From contig JADGRN010000003.1 of the NCBI GenBank assembly GCA_017880825.1, positions 1 to 19,601 on the forward strand: a DNA stretch of 19,601 nt. Direction: 5' to 3'. Both the position numbers and the translations under genes were made by a program. This stretch comes from Methylophilaceae bacterium (GTDB lineage Bacteria > Pseudomonadota > Gammaproteobacteria > Burkholderiales > Methylophilaceae). Within the stretch, counting starts at the first letter, position 1; every line of letters starts with the position of its first letter. Below the pieces are notes generated by a model, which had not been told where the DNA came from, ran no database searches, and saw nothing but the letters and a program-made list of their open reading frames with translations. This document shows positions 1 to 8,227 of this stretch, one piece after another.

Positions 1-396
1 GGTACCACAAGCGTTGAAATATTCAATGCCAGCACTGCTGACAATCCATATTTCAGCTTGCGGCTGGTGCGCGGGCAACAACATCGCGACATAAACTTTA
101 GCTCTGAGCTTGAGCTTTTCTCAGTGCGTTGCGAGCTTGGCAGCAAAGGCAAGCAATTCGTGTTGGTGAATCACACTTGTGGCGCAAGCGGCTGTGCCGC
201 AAGCAACTGGGGAATTATTGACCCGCGCCGGCTTAAAGTCATTCTGGTTCCAGATCAGCCCTATATAGGCAATGAAGCTGCCGCAACTGACCTTATAGGG
301 CATAGCCTCAAACCCTTTAGCTGCAGCAATCGTTCCCTCAATTCAGTTGGTGCTCAAGGCAAAGGGGAATATTGCTATATATCCCTGCTTCATTAA
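1..396 (+). CDS. C-terminal part of an unknown, probably secreted protein
   Basis: The frame is open from the first base to a TAA at 394-396, giving 131 residues with no start inside the window, so the gene begins upstream. I do not recognise the family. The fragment is fairly polar, with no membrane segment. It has a CGASGCA motif near residue 77 and two further cysteines near the C-terminus (FSCSNRS and GEYCYIS), a pattern that would suit disulfide bonds in an exported protein. No gene overlaps it convincingly. Calling it coding rests on the long open frame running off the edge and on sensible amino-acid composition; function is unknown. Confidence 0.5.
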   Translation, partial: GTTSVEIFNASTADNPYFSLRLVRGQQHRDINFSSELELFSVRCELGSKGKQFVLVNHTCGASGCAASNWGIIDPRRLKVILVPDQPYIGNEAAATDLIGHSLKPFSCSNRSLNSVGAQGKGEYCYISLLH

Positions 397-526
397 GGCT
401 GACTTATCATTCATCTTCCCCGACAGCAGCATTGCGTTTCCTCGAGCTCAATTTTCCCGTCAACCCGGACTGTCGTTGTCAGCCATGCGGGTTTGACCTG
501 GCAAAACCAATCGGACTTTGGTCTGT

Positions 527-557
527 TTGCTTATTTCCTGAAGAACAGAACTATAAT
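527..557 (+). promoter_or_regulatory. Possible sigma-70 promoter for the DUF2721 gene
   Basis: A perfect TATAAT lies at 552-557. TTGCTT at 527-532 is a candidate -35 box, with a 19-bp spacer that is longer than ideal. It lies about 85 bp upstream of the DUF2721 start in a gap without a credible gene. Sequence match only. Confidence 0.4.
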
Positions 558-642
558 TTGAATGGATTCGATTGATGGCGAAGATGTTCAACGTCTCCAT
601 GCTTCAACGTTGTTAATTATGGCTAAAAAATGAGGAGGCTCC

Positions 643-1071
643 ATGCAAACTGCAGCAAACGTTGCATCTGTCGCTTATGTAATTCAACTGGCCGTTGCGC
701 CAGTATTTCTGCTTACCGGTGTTGGCGCAATTCTGGCTGTGCTTACAAATCGCCTGGCTCGCGTAGTGGACCGCTTCAGGGTGCTGAGTGACCTGAGCAG
801 TCAAGAGCAGTCTGTGTGTAAGCAAGAAATGACTACACTTTCACATAGAGCGCGATGGGTGCACTGGGCGGTCAGTCTATGCACTGTGTCCGCTCTTTTG
901 ATCTGTATCGTGGTGGCGGCACTTTTTGTCGGCTCGGAGATAAGCATGGATCCATCACGAGCTATCTCGTTGCTGTTCATTTCCGCCATGCTGGCTTTGA
1001 TCCTGGGTTTGTTGTGTTTTCTGCGTGAAATATTTCTGGCAACCGGCAGCATAGAAACCCGGACGAAATAA
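643..1071 (+). CDS. DUF2721 family membrane protein
   Basis: A 142-residue protein resembling the DUF2721 family, whose biochemical role is not known. The N-terminal signature VIQLAVAPVFLLTGVGAIL followed by LTNRLARVVDR is characteristic. Three membrane segments can be seen at about residues 9-35, 72-97 and 106-130, with a charged cytoplasmic loop (about 36-71) between the first two. The ATG at 643 is preceded by a strong ribosome binding site, GAGGAGG at 632-638, at good spacing. It appears monocistronic, with a possible promoter at 527-557 and 253 bp before the next gene. Family call is fairly sure; function is unknown. Confidence 0.85.
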   Translation: MQTAANVASVAYVIQLAVAPVFLLTGVGAILAVLTNRLARVVDRFRVLSDLSSQEQSVCKQEMTTLSHRARWVHWAVSLCTVSALLICIVVAALFVGSEISMDPSRAISLLFISAMLALILGLLCFLREIFLATGSIETRTK

Positions 1072-1324
1072 CGTCTTTTTTAGCCTCAGGGTCTTACCCT
1101 GAACTGGCGACCTGCAATGATGGGACTGTGCGCTTGTCTTGTACTTTGACAACTCGATCTGGCTCGGCGGGACTGCGTGCCCTGACGCAACATTTCCCGC
1201 GTCCAGGGCGGAATGAAGCTTGGTCAGCTTGCAGTTTCGCTAACCGCACGCCACAAACCCCGAGAGCTTCGCTATACTTTTGCCGTGATTGAACAACTTG
1301 ATAATCAAGGAAATAGGTGACCGA

Positions 1325-1888
1325 ATGCATTTGAACAGCATCATACGCAGCTTATTGCTGGCAGTTTCCCTGATAGCAAGCCAGGAAATACATGCGGCTG
1401 ATGCAGCAAAAGAGGCTGCTGCCAATTTCTATCAAAACTACCATAAACTCAGACAGTCCGGCGGACTGACCGGCATCCCCAATGAGGCGCAACTGACGCA
1501 GCTATCGCCATTGATTACCCCACAGCTTGGCAGCCTTCTCAGCGCGGCACTGCGTGAGCAACAGCGCTGTGCCGAGCAGTTCCCCGACGACAAACCGCCC
1601 TGGATTGAAGGGGACATCTTCTCCTCCAACTTCGAGGGTTTCACCTCGTTCAATGTTGGAAACAGCAAGTCGCAGGGTCAAGCACGCCAAGTGTCAATAA
1701 AACAAGTACCGATAAAATTTGTTTATATCGAAGGCAAGTATAAAGTGAAGTGGACTGACACGCTGGTGCTCAGAAACGAAGCCGGGCACTGGCTGGTGGA
1801 CGATATCTTCTATCACGCAAATTTTGCCTTCACCAGCGGATTCGGAAAAAACCTTCAGTCGTCGCTGAAGGCCATTCCCACATGCTGA
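1325..1888 (+). CDS. Small periplasmic protein, DUF3828-like
   Basis: The start at ATG 1325 was chosen over an upstream TTG at 1289 because it opens directly with a signal peptide (about residues 1-24: basic N-terminus, hydrophobic LLLAVSLIA, then IHA before the likely cut) and has AAGGA at 1307-1311 and AGGTGA at 1315-1320 upstream. The mature part is about 163 residues, alpha/beta in character, with NFYQNYHKL near its start and a C-terminal part (TLVLRNEAGHWLVDDIFY) typical of NTF2-like or DUF3828-like periplasmic proteins. One internal and one C-terminal cysteine could pair. Assignment to DUF3828 is a resemblance seen by eye. No operon partner is evident. Confidence 0.6.
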   Translation: MHLNSIIRSLLLAVSLIASQEIHAADAAKEAAANFYQNYHKLRQSGGLTGIPNEAQLTQLSPLITPQLGSLLSAALREQQRCAEQFPDDKPPWIEGDIFSSNFEGFTSFNVGNSKSQGQARQVSIKQVPIKFVYIEGKYKVKWTDTLVLRNEAGHWLVDDIFYHANFAFTSGFGKNLQSSLKAIPTC

Positions 1889-1889
1889 G

Positions 1890-2219
1890 GCTGATCCTGC
1901 ACTGGTAAGAATCCAGCAACCAGAGAAAGCATGGGCTATTCCGGTCGCCATAGCCTCGGCCAAATCCAGGGAATATCGCCATTATCGGCAAAACTACCCG
2001 AATACCCCGATATCGCTCAATAAACTATTCGTGCAATTCGCCAATCAAACTGATGCATACGCACCTTTGAAGCGACTGTTGAGTGAATATGGTGTGACAA
2101 CTCAACTTTCCGGTAAAGCTGGAAAACTGCATTATCAAGCGGCGCTGACCAACATTGGAGTAGGCGAAAATGACAAAGTCATGTTTCTGGCAGGGAGCAG
2201 CTATTTTTCAATCCGTTAA
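1890..2219 (+). other. Open tract without a start codon; possible gene remnant
   Basis: One frame stays open for at least 110 codons from 1890 to a TAA at 2217-2219. It has no ATG, no ribosome binding site, and its first usable start is a GTG at 2031. The last 62 codons (with QTDAYAPLKRLLSEYGV and a C-terminal KVMFLAGSSYFSIR) read like a real small protein but match no family I recognise. It may be a decayed gene whose beginning was lost, or a short GTG-started gene, or chance. The following 2220-2500 is AT-rich and holds only the regulatory sites listed separately. Confidence 0.25.
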
Positions 2220-2362
2220 AATTCAAGGCCTCAAAAATTGTATTTCCAGAATACGTGGTTGATTTCGGTGAAGAATCAGATGGCTAAAAATTTGCGTTTG
2301 TGTAGATTTGCTAATACTCGAATTCGCCGTAAATTCATGTTTTTCGACAATCTTGGATTTTC

Positions 2363-2376
2363 TTGACGCAGATCAA
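2363..2376 (+). promoter_or_regulatory. FNR/ANR-type binding site
   Basis: TTGACGCAGATCAA differs from the FNR/CRP-family consensus TTGAT-N4-ATCAA at one base (C for T in the left half). It stands alone in an AT-rich gap about 125 bp upstream of the radical SAM/ubi cluster; no divergent gene competes for it. If it activates from the classical -41.5 position, transcription would start near 2411. Oxygen-responsive control fits the downstream genes, because ubiUV of E. coli is reported to be Fnr-dependent. Sequence match plus context; not proven. Confidence 0.6.
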
Positions 2377-2423
2377 TTAAATTTCAAATAAAACATGATA
2401 ACAAACTGATCTATATAAATATA

Positions 2424-2452
2424 TTTAGGAGTTGATAACCTCATCCTATAAT
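2424..2452 (+). promoter_or_regulatory. Possible promoter of the yhcC-ubi cluster
   Basis: A perfect TATAAT at 2447-2452 has a weak -35 candidate TTTAGG at 2424-2429 (17-bp spacer). It would start transcription near 2459, about 42 bp before the first gene. The FNR box would then sit near -90, so either this is a second promoter or the FNR box uses a different, weaker -10 near 2397-2404. Confidence 0.35.
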
Positions 2453-2500
2453 ATGGGACGCATTAGTCTTGTTATATGGATCACGCAACACCGGATATGA

Positions 2501-3475
2501 ATGCCACACAAGAAGATGAATGCGACGCTCGCGAACAGGCTGAATAGTTACGGGCAGGATTTGCTTAAGCGTTACGGCGAACGCGTGCACAAGATTGCGC
2601 TCGACGCCGGCTTCACCTGCCCAAACCGCGATGGGAGCAAAGGCACCGGCGGCTGCACGTTCTGTAACAACGTCTCCTTCAGTCCGGCGGCAGATTCGCG
2701 CCAGAGCCTGGCCCAACAGATCAACCAGGCCAAGGGCAAAATTGCCCAGCGCACGCGCGCCAACCGCTTCATCGCCTATTTCCAGGCTTATACCAATACC
2801 TACGCCGACATCGAACAGTTGGCCGCGATGTACCGTGACGCGTTGCAACAGCCCGGCATCATCGGCATCTCGGTCGGCACCCGGCCAGACTGCGTCTCGG
2901 CACAGGTGCTCGACCTGCTCGACGACATCCGCCGCGACGGGCACGAGGTCTGGCTGGAGTTGGGGTTGCAATCGGCATTCGACGAAACCCTGATTCGAGT
3001 GAACCGCGGCCACACGCTGGCCGAATATCGCGATACCGCCCTGGCCGCACGCCGACGCGGCATTCCTGTGTGCACTCACCTGATCGTCGGCCTGCCGGGT
3101 GAAAACGAGGAACACTTCCACACCAGCCTGGACACCGTGCTGGACATCGGCGTCGACGGCCTCAAGCTGCATCCGCTGCACGTGGTCAAGCACACCATGC
3201 TCGCCTACCAGTGGCGCCGCGGCGGCTACCAGCCGCTGACCAAACCCGACTACATCCGCATCGCCGCCGACCTGATCGAGCGCACGCCGGAGCATGTCAT
3301 ATTTCATCGCGTCACCGCTACCGCCTCCCGCGACATCTTGCTGGCGCCGATGTGGTGCGCGGAAAAGTGGAACGTGCTGAACGGTATCGAGCAGGAGCTG
3401 CGCCGGCGCGATACCCGCCAAGGCAGCCGCGCCGGAACACCATTCTTCATCAAGGAACTGGAACATGTCGCTTGA
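2501..3475 (+). CDS. YhcC-type radical SAM protein (TIGR01212-like)
   Basis: A 324-residue protein closely resembling E. coli YhcC, a radical SAM protein of unknown function. The cluster-binding motif is C40-x11-C52-x2-C55 (FTCPNRDG, then GGCTFCN), the spacing of this subfamily rather than the classic CX3CX2C. Other family blocks are AYFQAYTNTYA, VGTRPDCV, EVWLELGLQSA, NRGHT, HLIVGLPGE and DGLKLHPLHVVK. The start is uncertain: ATG 2501 and ATG 2516 are both possible and neither has a good ribosome binding site; family alignment favours the shorter form slightly. Its end overlaps ubiU by 11 bp, so the two are translationally coupled. Placement at the head of an oxygen-independent ubiquinone cluster suggests, but does not prove, a role in that pathway or in its maturation. 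Confidence 0.85.
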   Translation: MPHKKMNATLANRLNSYGQDLLKRYGERVHKIALDAGFTCPNRDGSKGTGGCTFCNNVSFSPAADSRQSLAQQINQAKGKIAQRTRANRFIAYFQAYTNTYADIEQLAAMYRDALQQPGIIGISVGTRPDCVSAQVLDLLDDIRRDGHEVWLELGLQSAFDETLIRVNRGHTLAEYRDTALAARRRGIPVCTHLIVGLPGENEEHFHTSLDTVLDIGVDGLKLHPLHVVKHTMLAYQWRRGGYQPLTKPDYIRIAADLIERTPEHVIFHRVTATASRDILLAPMWCAEKWNVLNGIEQELRRRDTRQGSRAGTPFFIKELEHVA

Positions 3476-4466
3476 ACTGGTTTGCCCGGCCGGCAATCTG
3501 CCGGCGCTAAAAATGGCGATCGACCATGGCGCGGACTGCGTTTACATGGGTTTTCGCGATAACACCAACGCACGGGCCTTTCCCGGCCTCAATTTCGATT
3601 TCGCCGCTGCGCAGGAAGGGGTACGCTACGCGCACGCCAAGAGCAGGAAGGTATTGCTCGCGCTCAACACCTTCCCACAGACCGCGACCTGGTTGCGCTG
3701 GCAGCAGGCAGTCGACCAGGCCGCCGAAATGGGCGTAGATGCAATCATTCTGGCCGATCCCGGACTGATGCGCTACGCCAGCCGCACCTATCCTGGCATG
3801 CGCCTCCATCTCTCGGTACAGGGATCAGCCACCAACTACGAAGCGATCAACTACTATCACGAACACTTTGGCATCCAGCGCGCAGTGCTGCCGCGCGTGC
3901 TGTCGCTGGCGCAGGTGGAACAAGTGGTGAAAAATACGCCGGTGGAGATCGAATTGTTTGGCTTCGGCGGGCTGTGCGTGATGGTGGAAGGCCGCTGTGT
4001 GCTTTCTTCCTATGCCACCGGCGAATCACCAAACACCGCCGGCGTCTGCTCGCCGGCCAAAGCGGTACGCTGGGAACAGACCCCGAAAGGGCTGGAATCG
4101 CGCCTCAACAACGTGCTACTTGACCGTTACGGCGCCGAAGAAAAAGCCGGCTATCCGACGCTGTGCAAGGGGCGCTTCGAAGTCAGTGACGAAACCTATT
4201 ACGCCATCGAGGAGCCGACCAGCCTCAACACGCTGGAACTGCTGCCGGAAATGCTGAACATGGGTATCGCTGCAGTCAAGATCGAAGGCCGTCAGCGTAG
4301 CCCTGCCTATGTCGAGCAAGTGACCAAAGTCTGGCGCGCTGCGATCGACACGGTCAAGCGCGATGCCGAAAACTACGCCGTGCACCCCGCATGGACGGCG
4401 CAACTCGACAAGATGGCCGAAGGGCAGCAGCACACGCTGGGCGCCTATCACCGACCCTGGAAATGA
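3465..4466 (+). CDS. ubiU: UbiU, U32 family subunit of the oxygen-independent ubiquinone hydroxylase
   Basis: A 333-residue U32 'peptidase' family protein; its closest known relative is E. coli UbiU (YhbU). UbiU pairs with UbiV to hydroxylate the ubiquinone ring without oxygen, each subunit carrying a 4Fe-4S cluster. The four ligand cysteines are present at C171, C178, C195 and C234, matching the E. coli set 169/176/193/232 with a constant offset of two. The N-terminal LVCPAGNLPALKMAIDHGADCVYMG and the central LFGFGGLCVMVEGRC are typical. The start ATG at 3465 lies inside the end of the radical SAM gene (11-bp overlap), and its TGA overlaps the ubiV ATG, so all three are coupled. It is complete and of normal length. 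Confidence 0.93.
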   Translation: MSLELVCPAGNLPALKMAIDHGADCVYMGFRDNTNARAFPGLNFDFAAAQEGVRYAHAKSRKVLLALNTFPQTATWLRWQQAVDQAAEMGVDAIILADPGLMRYASRTYPGMRLHLSVQGSATNYEAINYYHEHFGIQRAVLPRVLSLAQVEQVVKNTPVEIELFGFGGLCVMVEGRCVLSSYATGESPNTAGVCSPAKAVRWEQTPKGLESRLNNVLLDRYGAEEKAGYPTLCKGRFEVSDETYYAIEEPTSLNTLELLPEMLNMGIAAVKIEGRQRSPAYVEQVTKVWRAAIDTVKRDAENYAVHPAWTAQLDKMAEGQQHTLGAYHRPWK

Positions 4467-5356
4467 TCATGAAACTCTCCCTCGGCCCCATCCTCTACTA
4501 CTGGACCCGCGAAACGCTGCTGGATTTCTACGATCAGGTGGCCTCCTGGCCGGTGGATATCGTCTACCTCGGCGAGACTGTGTGCTCGCGGCGCCATACC
4601 TTCCGCACCGATAACTGGCTCCATGTCGCGGAAATGCTTGCCGCCGCCGGCAAGGAAGTGGTGCTTTCCACGCAGGCGTTGATCGAATCCGAATCCGACC
4701 TGAAGACGCTGCGCCGCTTGTGCGGCAACGGCAAGTTCAGCGTCGAAGCCAACGACATGGGAGCGGTCAGGCTGCTTTCCGGCAGCCCGTTCGTCGCCGG
4801 GCCGCACATCAACACCTACAATCCGTACACGCTGGAAATCCTGGCTGAAGCGGGCGCCACGCGCTGGGTGATACCGGTCGAGATGTCGCGCCAGATGCTG
4901 GCAGACCTGCTGGAACAGGACACACACGGCATGGAAAGCGAAATATTCGCCTACGGCCGCCTGCCGCTGGCGTTTTCCGCGCGCTGTTTCACCGCCCGCC
5001 GCTACAACCTGCCCAAGGATGACTGCCAGTTCCGCTGCCTGGAAGCGCCTTACGGCCTGACGCTGAAGACCCGCGAAGGCCAGCCGTTCCTCGCACTGAA
5101 CGGCACGCAGACGCAGTCCGCCAGCGTCTACAACCTGCTGGCCGAACTGGAAAGCATGCCGGGGCTGGTGAATGTCCTGCGCATCAGCCCGCAGCCGCAG
5201 CACACCGGCGATGTGGCTGCCTTGTTCCACGCCGCGCTGAATGGGGCCGCGACTCCCGCCCAAGCCGCGCGAGAGCTCGCACCGCTGCTGCCGGAGGCAG
5301 CCTGCAACGGCTACTGGCATGGCAGGCCCGGTCTCGAACAGGTGGTCATGCCGTAA
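4463..5356 (+). CDS. ubiV: UbiV, partner subunit of the oxygen-independent ubiquinone hydroxylase
   Basis: A 297-residue U32 family protein resembling E. coli UbiV (YhbV). The start was placed at ATG 4463, which overlaps the ubiU stop (ATGA); a second ATG at 4469 gives the exact family N-terminus MKLSLGP. A longer reading from 4391 would add 24 non-family residues inside ubiU and is not favoured. Ligand cysteines C41, C175, C188 and C192 reproduce the E. coli spacing (39/180/193/197): the first lies in YLGETVCSRR, the others in FSARCFTAR, PKDDCQFRC. The C-terminal ACNGYWHGRPGLE is also a family block. It forms the heterodimer with UbiU and works with UbiT in anaerobic ubiquinone synthesis. 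Confidence 0.93.
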   Translation: MIMKLSLGPILYYWTRETLLDFYDQVASWPVDIVYLGETVCSRRHTFRTDNWLHVAEMLAAAGKEVVLSTQALIESESDLKTLRRLCGNGKFSVEANDMGAVRLLSGSPFVAGPHINTYNPYTLEILAEAGATRWVIPVEMSRQMLADLLEQDTHGMESEIFAYGRLPLAFSARCFTARRYNLPKDDCQFRCLEAPYGLTLKTREGQPFLALNGTQTQSASVYNLLAELESMPGLVNVLRISPQPQHTGDVAALFHAALNGAATPAQAARELAPLLPEAACNGYWHGRPGLEQVVMP

Positions 5357-5376
5357 ACAGGCATCTGAGAAGCACC

Positions 5377-5483
5377 ATGTACTACGGCGAAAAATTCAAC
5401 AGCATCAGCCATTTGATCGGCGCTGGCCTGGCTGGCCGCGGGCGGACTTCTCTACACGGCTGGCGTTGATTTATGTGGCATAA
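5377..5483 (+). pseudogene. Remnant of a haemolysin III (HlyIII/YqfA) family gene
   Basis: ATG 5377 opens with MYYGEKFNSISHLIGAGLA, the distinctive N-terminus of HlyIII-family membrane proteins. At about 5429 the reading must shift frame, and it then encodes WLAAGGLLYTAGV, a block that in intact members lies in the C-terminal third (GGLLYTxGVxFY). A second shift near 5468 gives IYV and then stops at 5481-5483. So most of a roughly 200-residue protein is missing through an internal deletion, apparently joined at short CTGGC-type repeats, and the C-terminal end is gone. It sits between ubiV and ubiT and cannot make a working protein. Identification is from memory of the family pattern. Confidence 0.65.
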
Positions 5484-5500
5484 AACTTAAGGAACAGACC

Positions 5501-5974
5501 GTGAATCAGAATCGTCATGTCATCCCCCCGCAAATCGGCAAATTTCTGTCGCGGCTACCCGCTTACCCAGGGTCACTGTTATTCGTTGGCGCGCTCAACC
5601 TGATGCTTTTCAGGAACCTGCCTGCCGATGTCAGGCAATCACTCGCCAACAAGAAGCTCCGCATCAGGGTCAGCGACGCGCAGCTGTCATTTGATTTCAG
5701 ATGGCTGCATAACAGCTTTTCCGCCTGCCAGAACATGGGGGAAGCCGATCTCACGATCAGTGCCTATGCGCATGATTTCCTGTTGCTGGCCCAGCGTCTG
5801 GAAGACCCTGACGCCCTCTTCTTCAGCCGGCGCCTCGTGATGGAAGGCGACACCGAGCTTGGTTTGCTGGTGAAAAACACCATCGACGCCATCGAGCTGC
5901 CCATGCTCGACCTTGAACGGATAAGCCCACGGCGTGTGCTGGCACGAATAAAAGAAAAGCTCTGCTTATCATGA
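5501..5974 (+). CDS. ubiT: UbiT, SCP2-domain ubiquinone accessory protein
   Basis: A 157-residue protein with an SCP2 lipid-binding domain, resembling E. coli UbiT (YhbT), which is required with UbiU and UbiV for ubiquinone synthesis without oxygen and is thought to bind the hydrophobic intermediates. The diagnostic block is LFFSRRLVMEGDTELGLLVKNTIDAIE near residues 108-133; SDAQLSFDFRW and ADLTISA are SCP2 strands. The start is GTG 5501 with AAGGA at 5489-5493, seven bases upstream. It lies 144 bp after ubiV, the gap being filled by the haemolysin III remnant, and 46 bp before ubiX. It is slightly shorter than the E. coli protein but complete. Confidence 0.9.
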   Translation: MNQNRHVIPPQIGKFLSRLPAYPGSLLFVGALNLMLFRNLPADVRQSLANKKLRIRVSDAQLSFDFRWLHNSFSACQNMGEADLTISAYAHDFLLLAQRLEDPDALFFSRRLVMEGDTELGLLVKNTIDAIELPMLDLERISPRRVLARIKEKLCLS

Positions 5975-6020
5975 TACATACGCTTGCCGGGATTGGAGAG
6001 GGACAACGTTCCCTGCCCCC

Positions 6021-6629
6021 ATGATCACCACCCCCAAACGGCTGATCGTCGCCATCACCGGCGCCACTGGCGCTGCCTATGGCGTACGTCTGCTGCAAGT
6101 GCTGCGCGAAACGCCGGACATCGAAACCCATCTGGTAGTGTCCGATGCCGGCCTGTTGAATCTGCAGCAGGAACTGGACATGGACCGCACGCAGCTCGAA
6201 GCACTGGCTCATATCGCGCACCATGTGCACGATGTTGGCGCAACGATTGCCAGCGGCTCGTTTCAGTCATACGGCATGGTCGTGGCTCCGTGTTCGATGA
6301 GGACGCTGGCCGCGGTGGCGCATGGCCTGTCAGACAACCTGATCACGCGCGCCGCCGATGTCATGCTCAAGGAGCGCCGCCGCCTGATCCTGATGGTGCG
6401 CGAAACACCGCTCAATCTGGCCCATTTGCGCAACATGACCAGCGTCACCGAAATGGGCGGCATTATTTACCCACCGCTGCCAGTTTTCTACCACCGGCCA
6501 CAAACCATTGCCGACATGATCGATCACACCGTCGGCCGCGTCATCGATTTATTGGGTGTACCGCACACGCTGGCGCCACGCTGGAATGGACTCACGGCAG
6601 CGCACCAGACCGATCTGGCGGGTGACTGA
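6021..6629 (+). CDS. ubiX: UbiX flavin prenyltransferase
   Basis: A 202-residue flavoprotein of the UbiX/Pad1 family. It attaches a dimethylallyl group to FMN, making the prenylated FMN cofactor of UbiD. Visible family blocks are the nucleotide-binding loop [10 protein letters not shown] (residues 12-21), the VVSDAG strand (39-44), [25 protein letters not shown] around 78-101, and LMVRETPL (124-131). Length is normal. The ATG at 6021 lacks a close ribosome binding site; GGAGAGGGA lies farther upstream at 5995-6003. It ends at 6629, next to or overlapping the start of ubiD, so the cofactor synthase and the user enzyme are coupled. Confidence 0.95.
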   Translation: MITTPKRLIVAITGATGAAYGVRLLQVLRETPDIETHLVVSDAGLLNLQQELDMDRTQLEALAHIAHHVHDVGATIASGSFQSYGMVVAPCSMRTLAAVAHGLSDNLITRAADVMLKERRRLILMVRETPLNLAHLRNMTSVTEMGGIIYPPLPVFYHRPQTIADMIDHTVGRVIDLLGVPHTLAPRWNGLTAAHQTDLAGD

Positions 6630-6630
6630 C

Positions 6631-8115
6631 TTGGCATACCGCGATTTACGGGACTTCATGGCCCAACTGGAACAGTTGGGCGAACTCAAGCGTGTCGCGT
6701 CCCCCGTCTCCCCGCATCTGGAGATGACTGAACTGTGCGACCGCACCCTGCGCTCTGGTGGTCCGGCGCTGTTGTTCGAAAACCCCGCGGGCCACAGCAT
6801 CCCGGTGCTTGGCAATCTTTTTGGCACCTCCCGGCGCGTCGCGCTCGGCATGGGTGCCACGGACGTGAGCGAGTTGCGCAAGTTCGGTCATGTGCTGGCC
6901 ATGCTGAAGGAACCCGAGCCGCCCAGAGGCCTCAAGGACATGCTGGACCTGCGCTCGCAGGTGAAATCCTTGTGGAACATGGCGCCCAAAGAGTTACGCT
7001 CAGCGCCGTGCCAGGACATCGTGTGGGAAGGCAACGATGTCGACCTGGCCCGGCTGCCAATTCAGCATTGCTGGCCCGGTGATATCGCGCCCCTGATCAC
7101 TTGGGGGCTGGTGATCACCAAAGGGCCTCACAAGGAGCGCCAGAATCTGGGGGTCTACCGTCAGCAAGTGTTGGGCCGCAACAAAGTTATCATGCGCTGG
7201 CTGGCCCAGCGCGGCGGCGCGCTGGATTTTCGTGAACACGGTGCGCTCCATCGCGGCCAGCCCTATCCGGTGGCAGTCGCATTGGGAGCCGATCCTGCGA
7301 CCATCCTGGGGGCCGTCACACCGGTACCCGACAGCCTGTCGGAATATCAATTCGCTGGCCTGCTGCGCGGCAGCCGCACCGAACTGGTCAAGGCCATCGG
7401 CAGCGACTTGCGAGTCCCCGCTTCGGCCGAGATTGTGCTGGAAGGGCATATTTACCCGGACGAGTCGCACGCCACGGGCTTCGAGCATGCGCTGGAGGGG
7501 CCGTTCGGTGACCACACCGGTTATTACAACGAGCAGGACTGGTTCCCGGTTTTCACCATCGATCGCATCACGATGCGGCGTGACCCGATTTACCACTCCA
7601 CCTATACCGGCAAGCCGCCCGACGAGCCGGCGATTTTGGGACTGGCCCTGAACGAGTTGTTCATCCCGTTGCTGCAAAGACAGTTTCCGGAAATCACCGA
7701 TTTTTATCTGCCGCCCGAAGGTTGCAGCTACCGTATGGCGGTGGTGCAGATGAAAAAATCCTACCCCGGTCACGCCAAACGCGTCATGTTCGGTATCTGG
7801 AGTTTTCTGCGGCAATTCATGTACACCAAGTTCATTGTGGTGGTGGACGAGGATGTGAATATCCGTGACTGGCAGGAAGTGATCTGGGCCATCACCACCC
7901 GCGTTGACCCGATGCGCGACACCCTGCTGGTGGACAACACACCGATCGACTATCTCGACTTTGCGTCGCCCGTCAGCGGCCTGGGCAGCAAAATGGGCAT
8001 GGATGCGACCAACAAATGGCCGGGCGAAACAAGCCGCGAATGGGGTCGGCCGATTGTGATGCCCGCCGAAGTAAAAGCCAAAGTCGACGAGATTTGGCAA
8101 ACGCTGGGATTTTGA
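6631..8115 (+). CDS. ubiD: UbiD, 4-hydroxy-3-polyprenylbenzoate decarboxylase
   Basis: A 494-residue prenyl-FMN-dependent decarboxylase that removes the carboxyl group from the prenylated 4-hydroxybenzoate ring in ubiquinone synthesis. TTG 6631 is preferred because it gives the family N-terminus ([21 protein letters not shown]) and has GGGTGA just upstream inside ubiX; GTG 6622 (8-bp overlap) is a possible alternative, while a GTG at 6556 would add unrelated residues. Cofactor-binding blocks are [17 protein letters not shown] at about residues 174-190 and RGGALDF after it. The glutamate of [11 protein letters not shown] near residue 289 is in the position of the catalytic glutamate of E. coli UbiD. 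It is complete and serves both aerobic and anaerobic ubiquinone synthesis. Confidence 0.95.
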   Translation: MAYRDLRDFMAQLEQLGELKRVASPVSPHLEMTELCDRTLRSGGPALLFENPAGHSIPVLGNLFGTSRRVALGMGATDVSELRKFGHVLAMLKEPEPPRGLKDMLDLRSQVKSLWNMAPKELRSAPCQDIVWEGNDVDLARLPIQHCWPGDIAPLITWGLVITKGPHKERQNLGVYRQQVLGRNKVIMRWLAQRGGALDFREHGALHRGQPYPVAVALGADPATILGAVTPVPDSLSEYQFAGLLRGSRTELVKAIGSDLRVPASAEIVLEGHIYPDESHATGFEHALEGPFGDHTGYYNEQDWFPVFTIDRITMRRDPIYHSTYTGKPPDEPAILGLALNELFIPLLQRQFPEITDFYLPPEGCSYRMAVVQMKKSYPGHAKRVMFGIWSFLRQFMYTKFIVVVDEDVNIRDWQEVIWAITTRVDPMRDTLLVDNTPIDYLDFASPVSGLGSKMGMDATNKWPGETSREWGRPIVMPAEVKAKVDEIWQTLGF

Positions 8116-8227
8116 TGGCGGTAACGGTCTGAAGTACAGGGTGGGAGAAGAAAACGAACTAGTTCTTTTGGCTATTTCCAGGCCACCTGAAAAATCGGTG
8201 CCGGAAATCTAAACTTCGTAGTGAATA

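Noticed and set aside
372..575. 67-codon open frame after the first partial gene
   Set aside because: Poor composition, no ribosome binding site, overlaps the preceding gene and a likely promoter.
1086..1102. TCAGGG/CCCTGA hairpin after the DUF2721 gene
   Set aside because: Only a 6-bp stem and no T-run follows it in either direction, so it is not supported as a terminator.
2441..3496. 351-codon open frame on the minus strand opposite the radical SAM gene
   Set aside because: It mirrors a GC-rich coding gene, has low-complexity composition rich in V, A, D, Q and G, and matches no family; the plus strand has a clear family match.
4448..5320. 290-codon minus-strand open frame opposite ubiV
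   Set aside because: Antisense shadow of a gene with complete family motifs.
7000..8100. 366-codon minus-strand open frame opposite ubiD
   Set aside because: Antisense shadow; histidine- and valine-rich composition typical of such frames and no recognisable domain.
8156..8165. Palindrome GAACTAGTTC between ubiD and pdxT
   Set aside because: Has no loop for a terminator and no known regulator match; probably chance.
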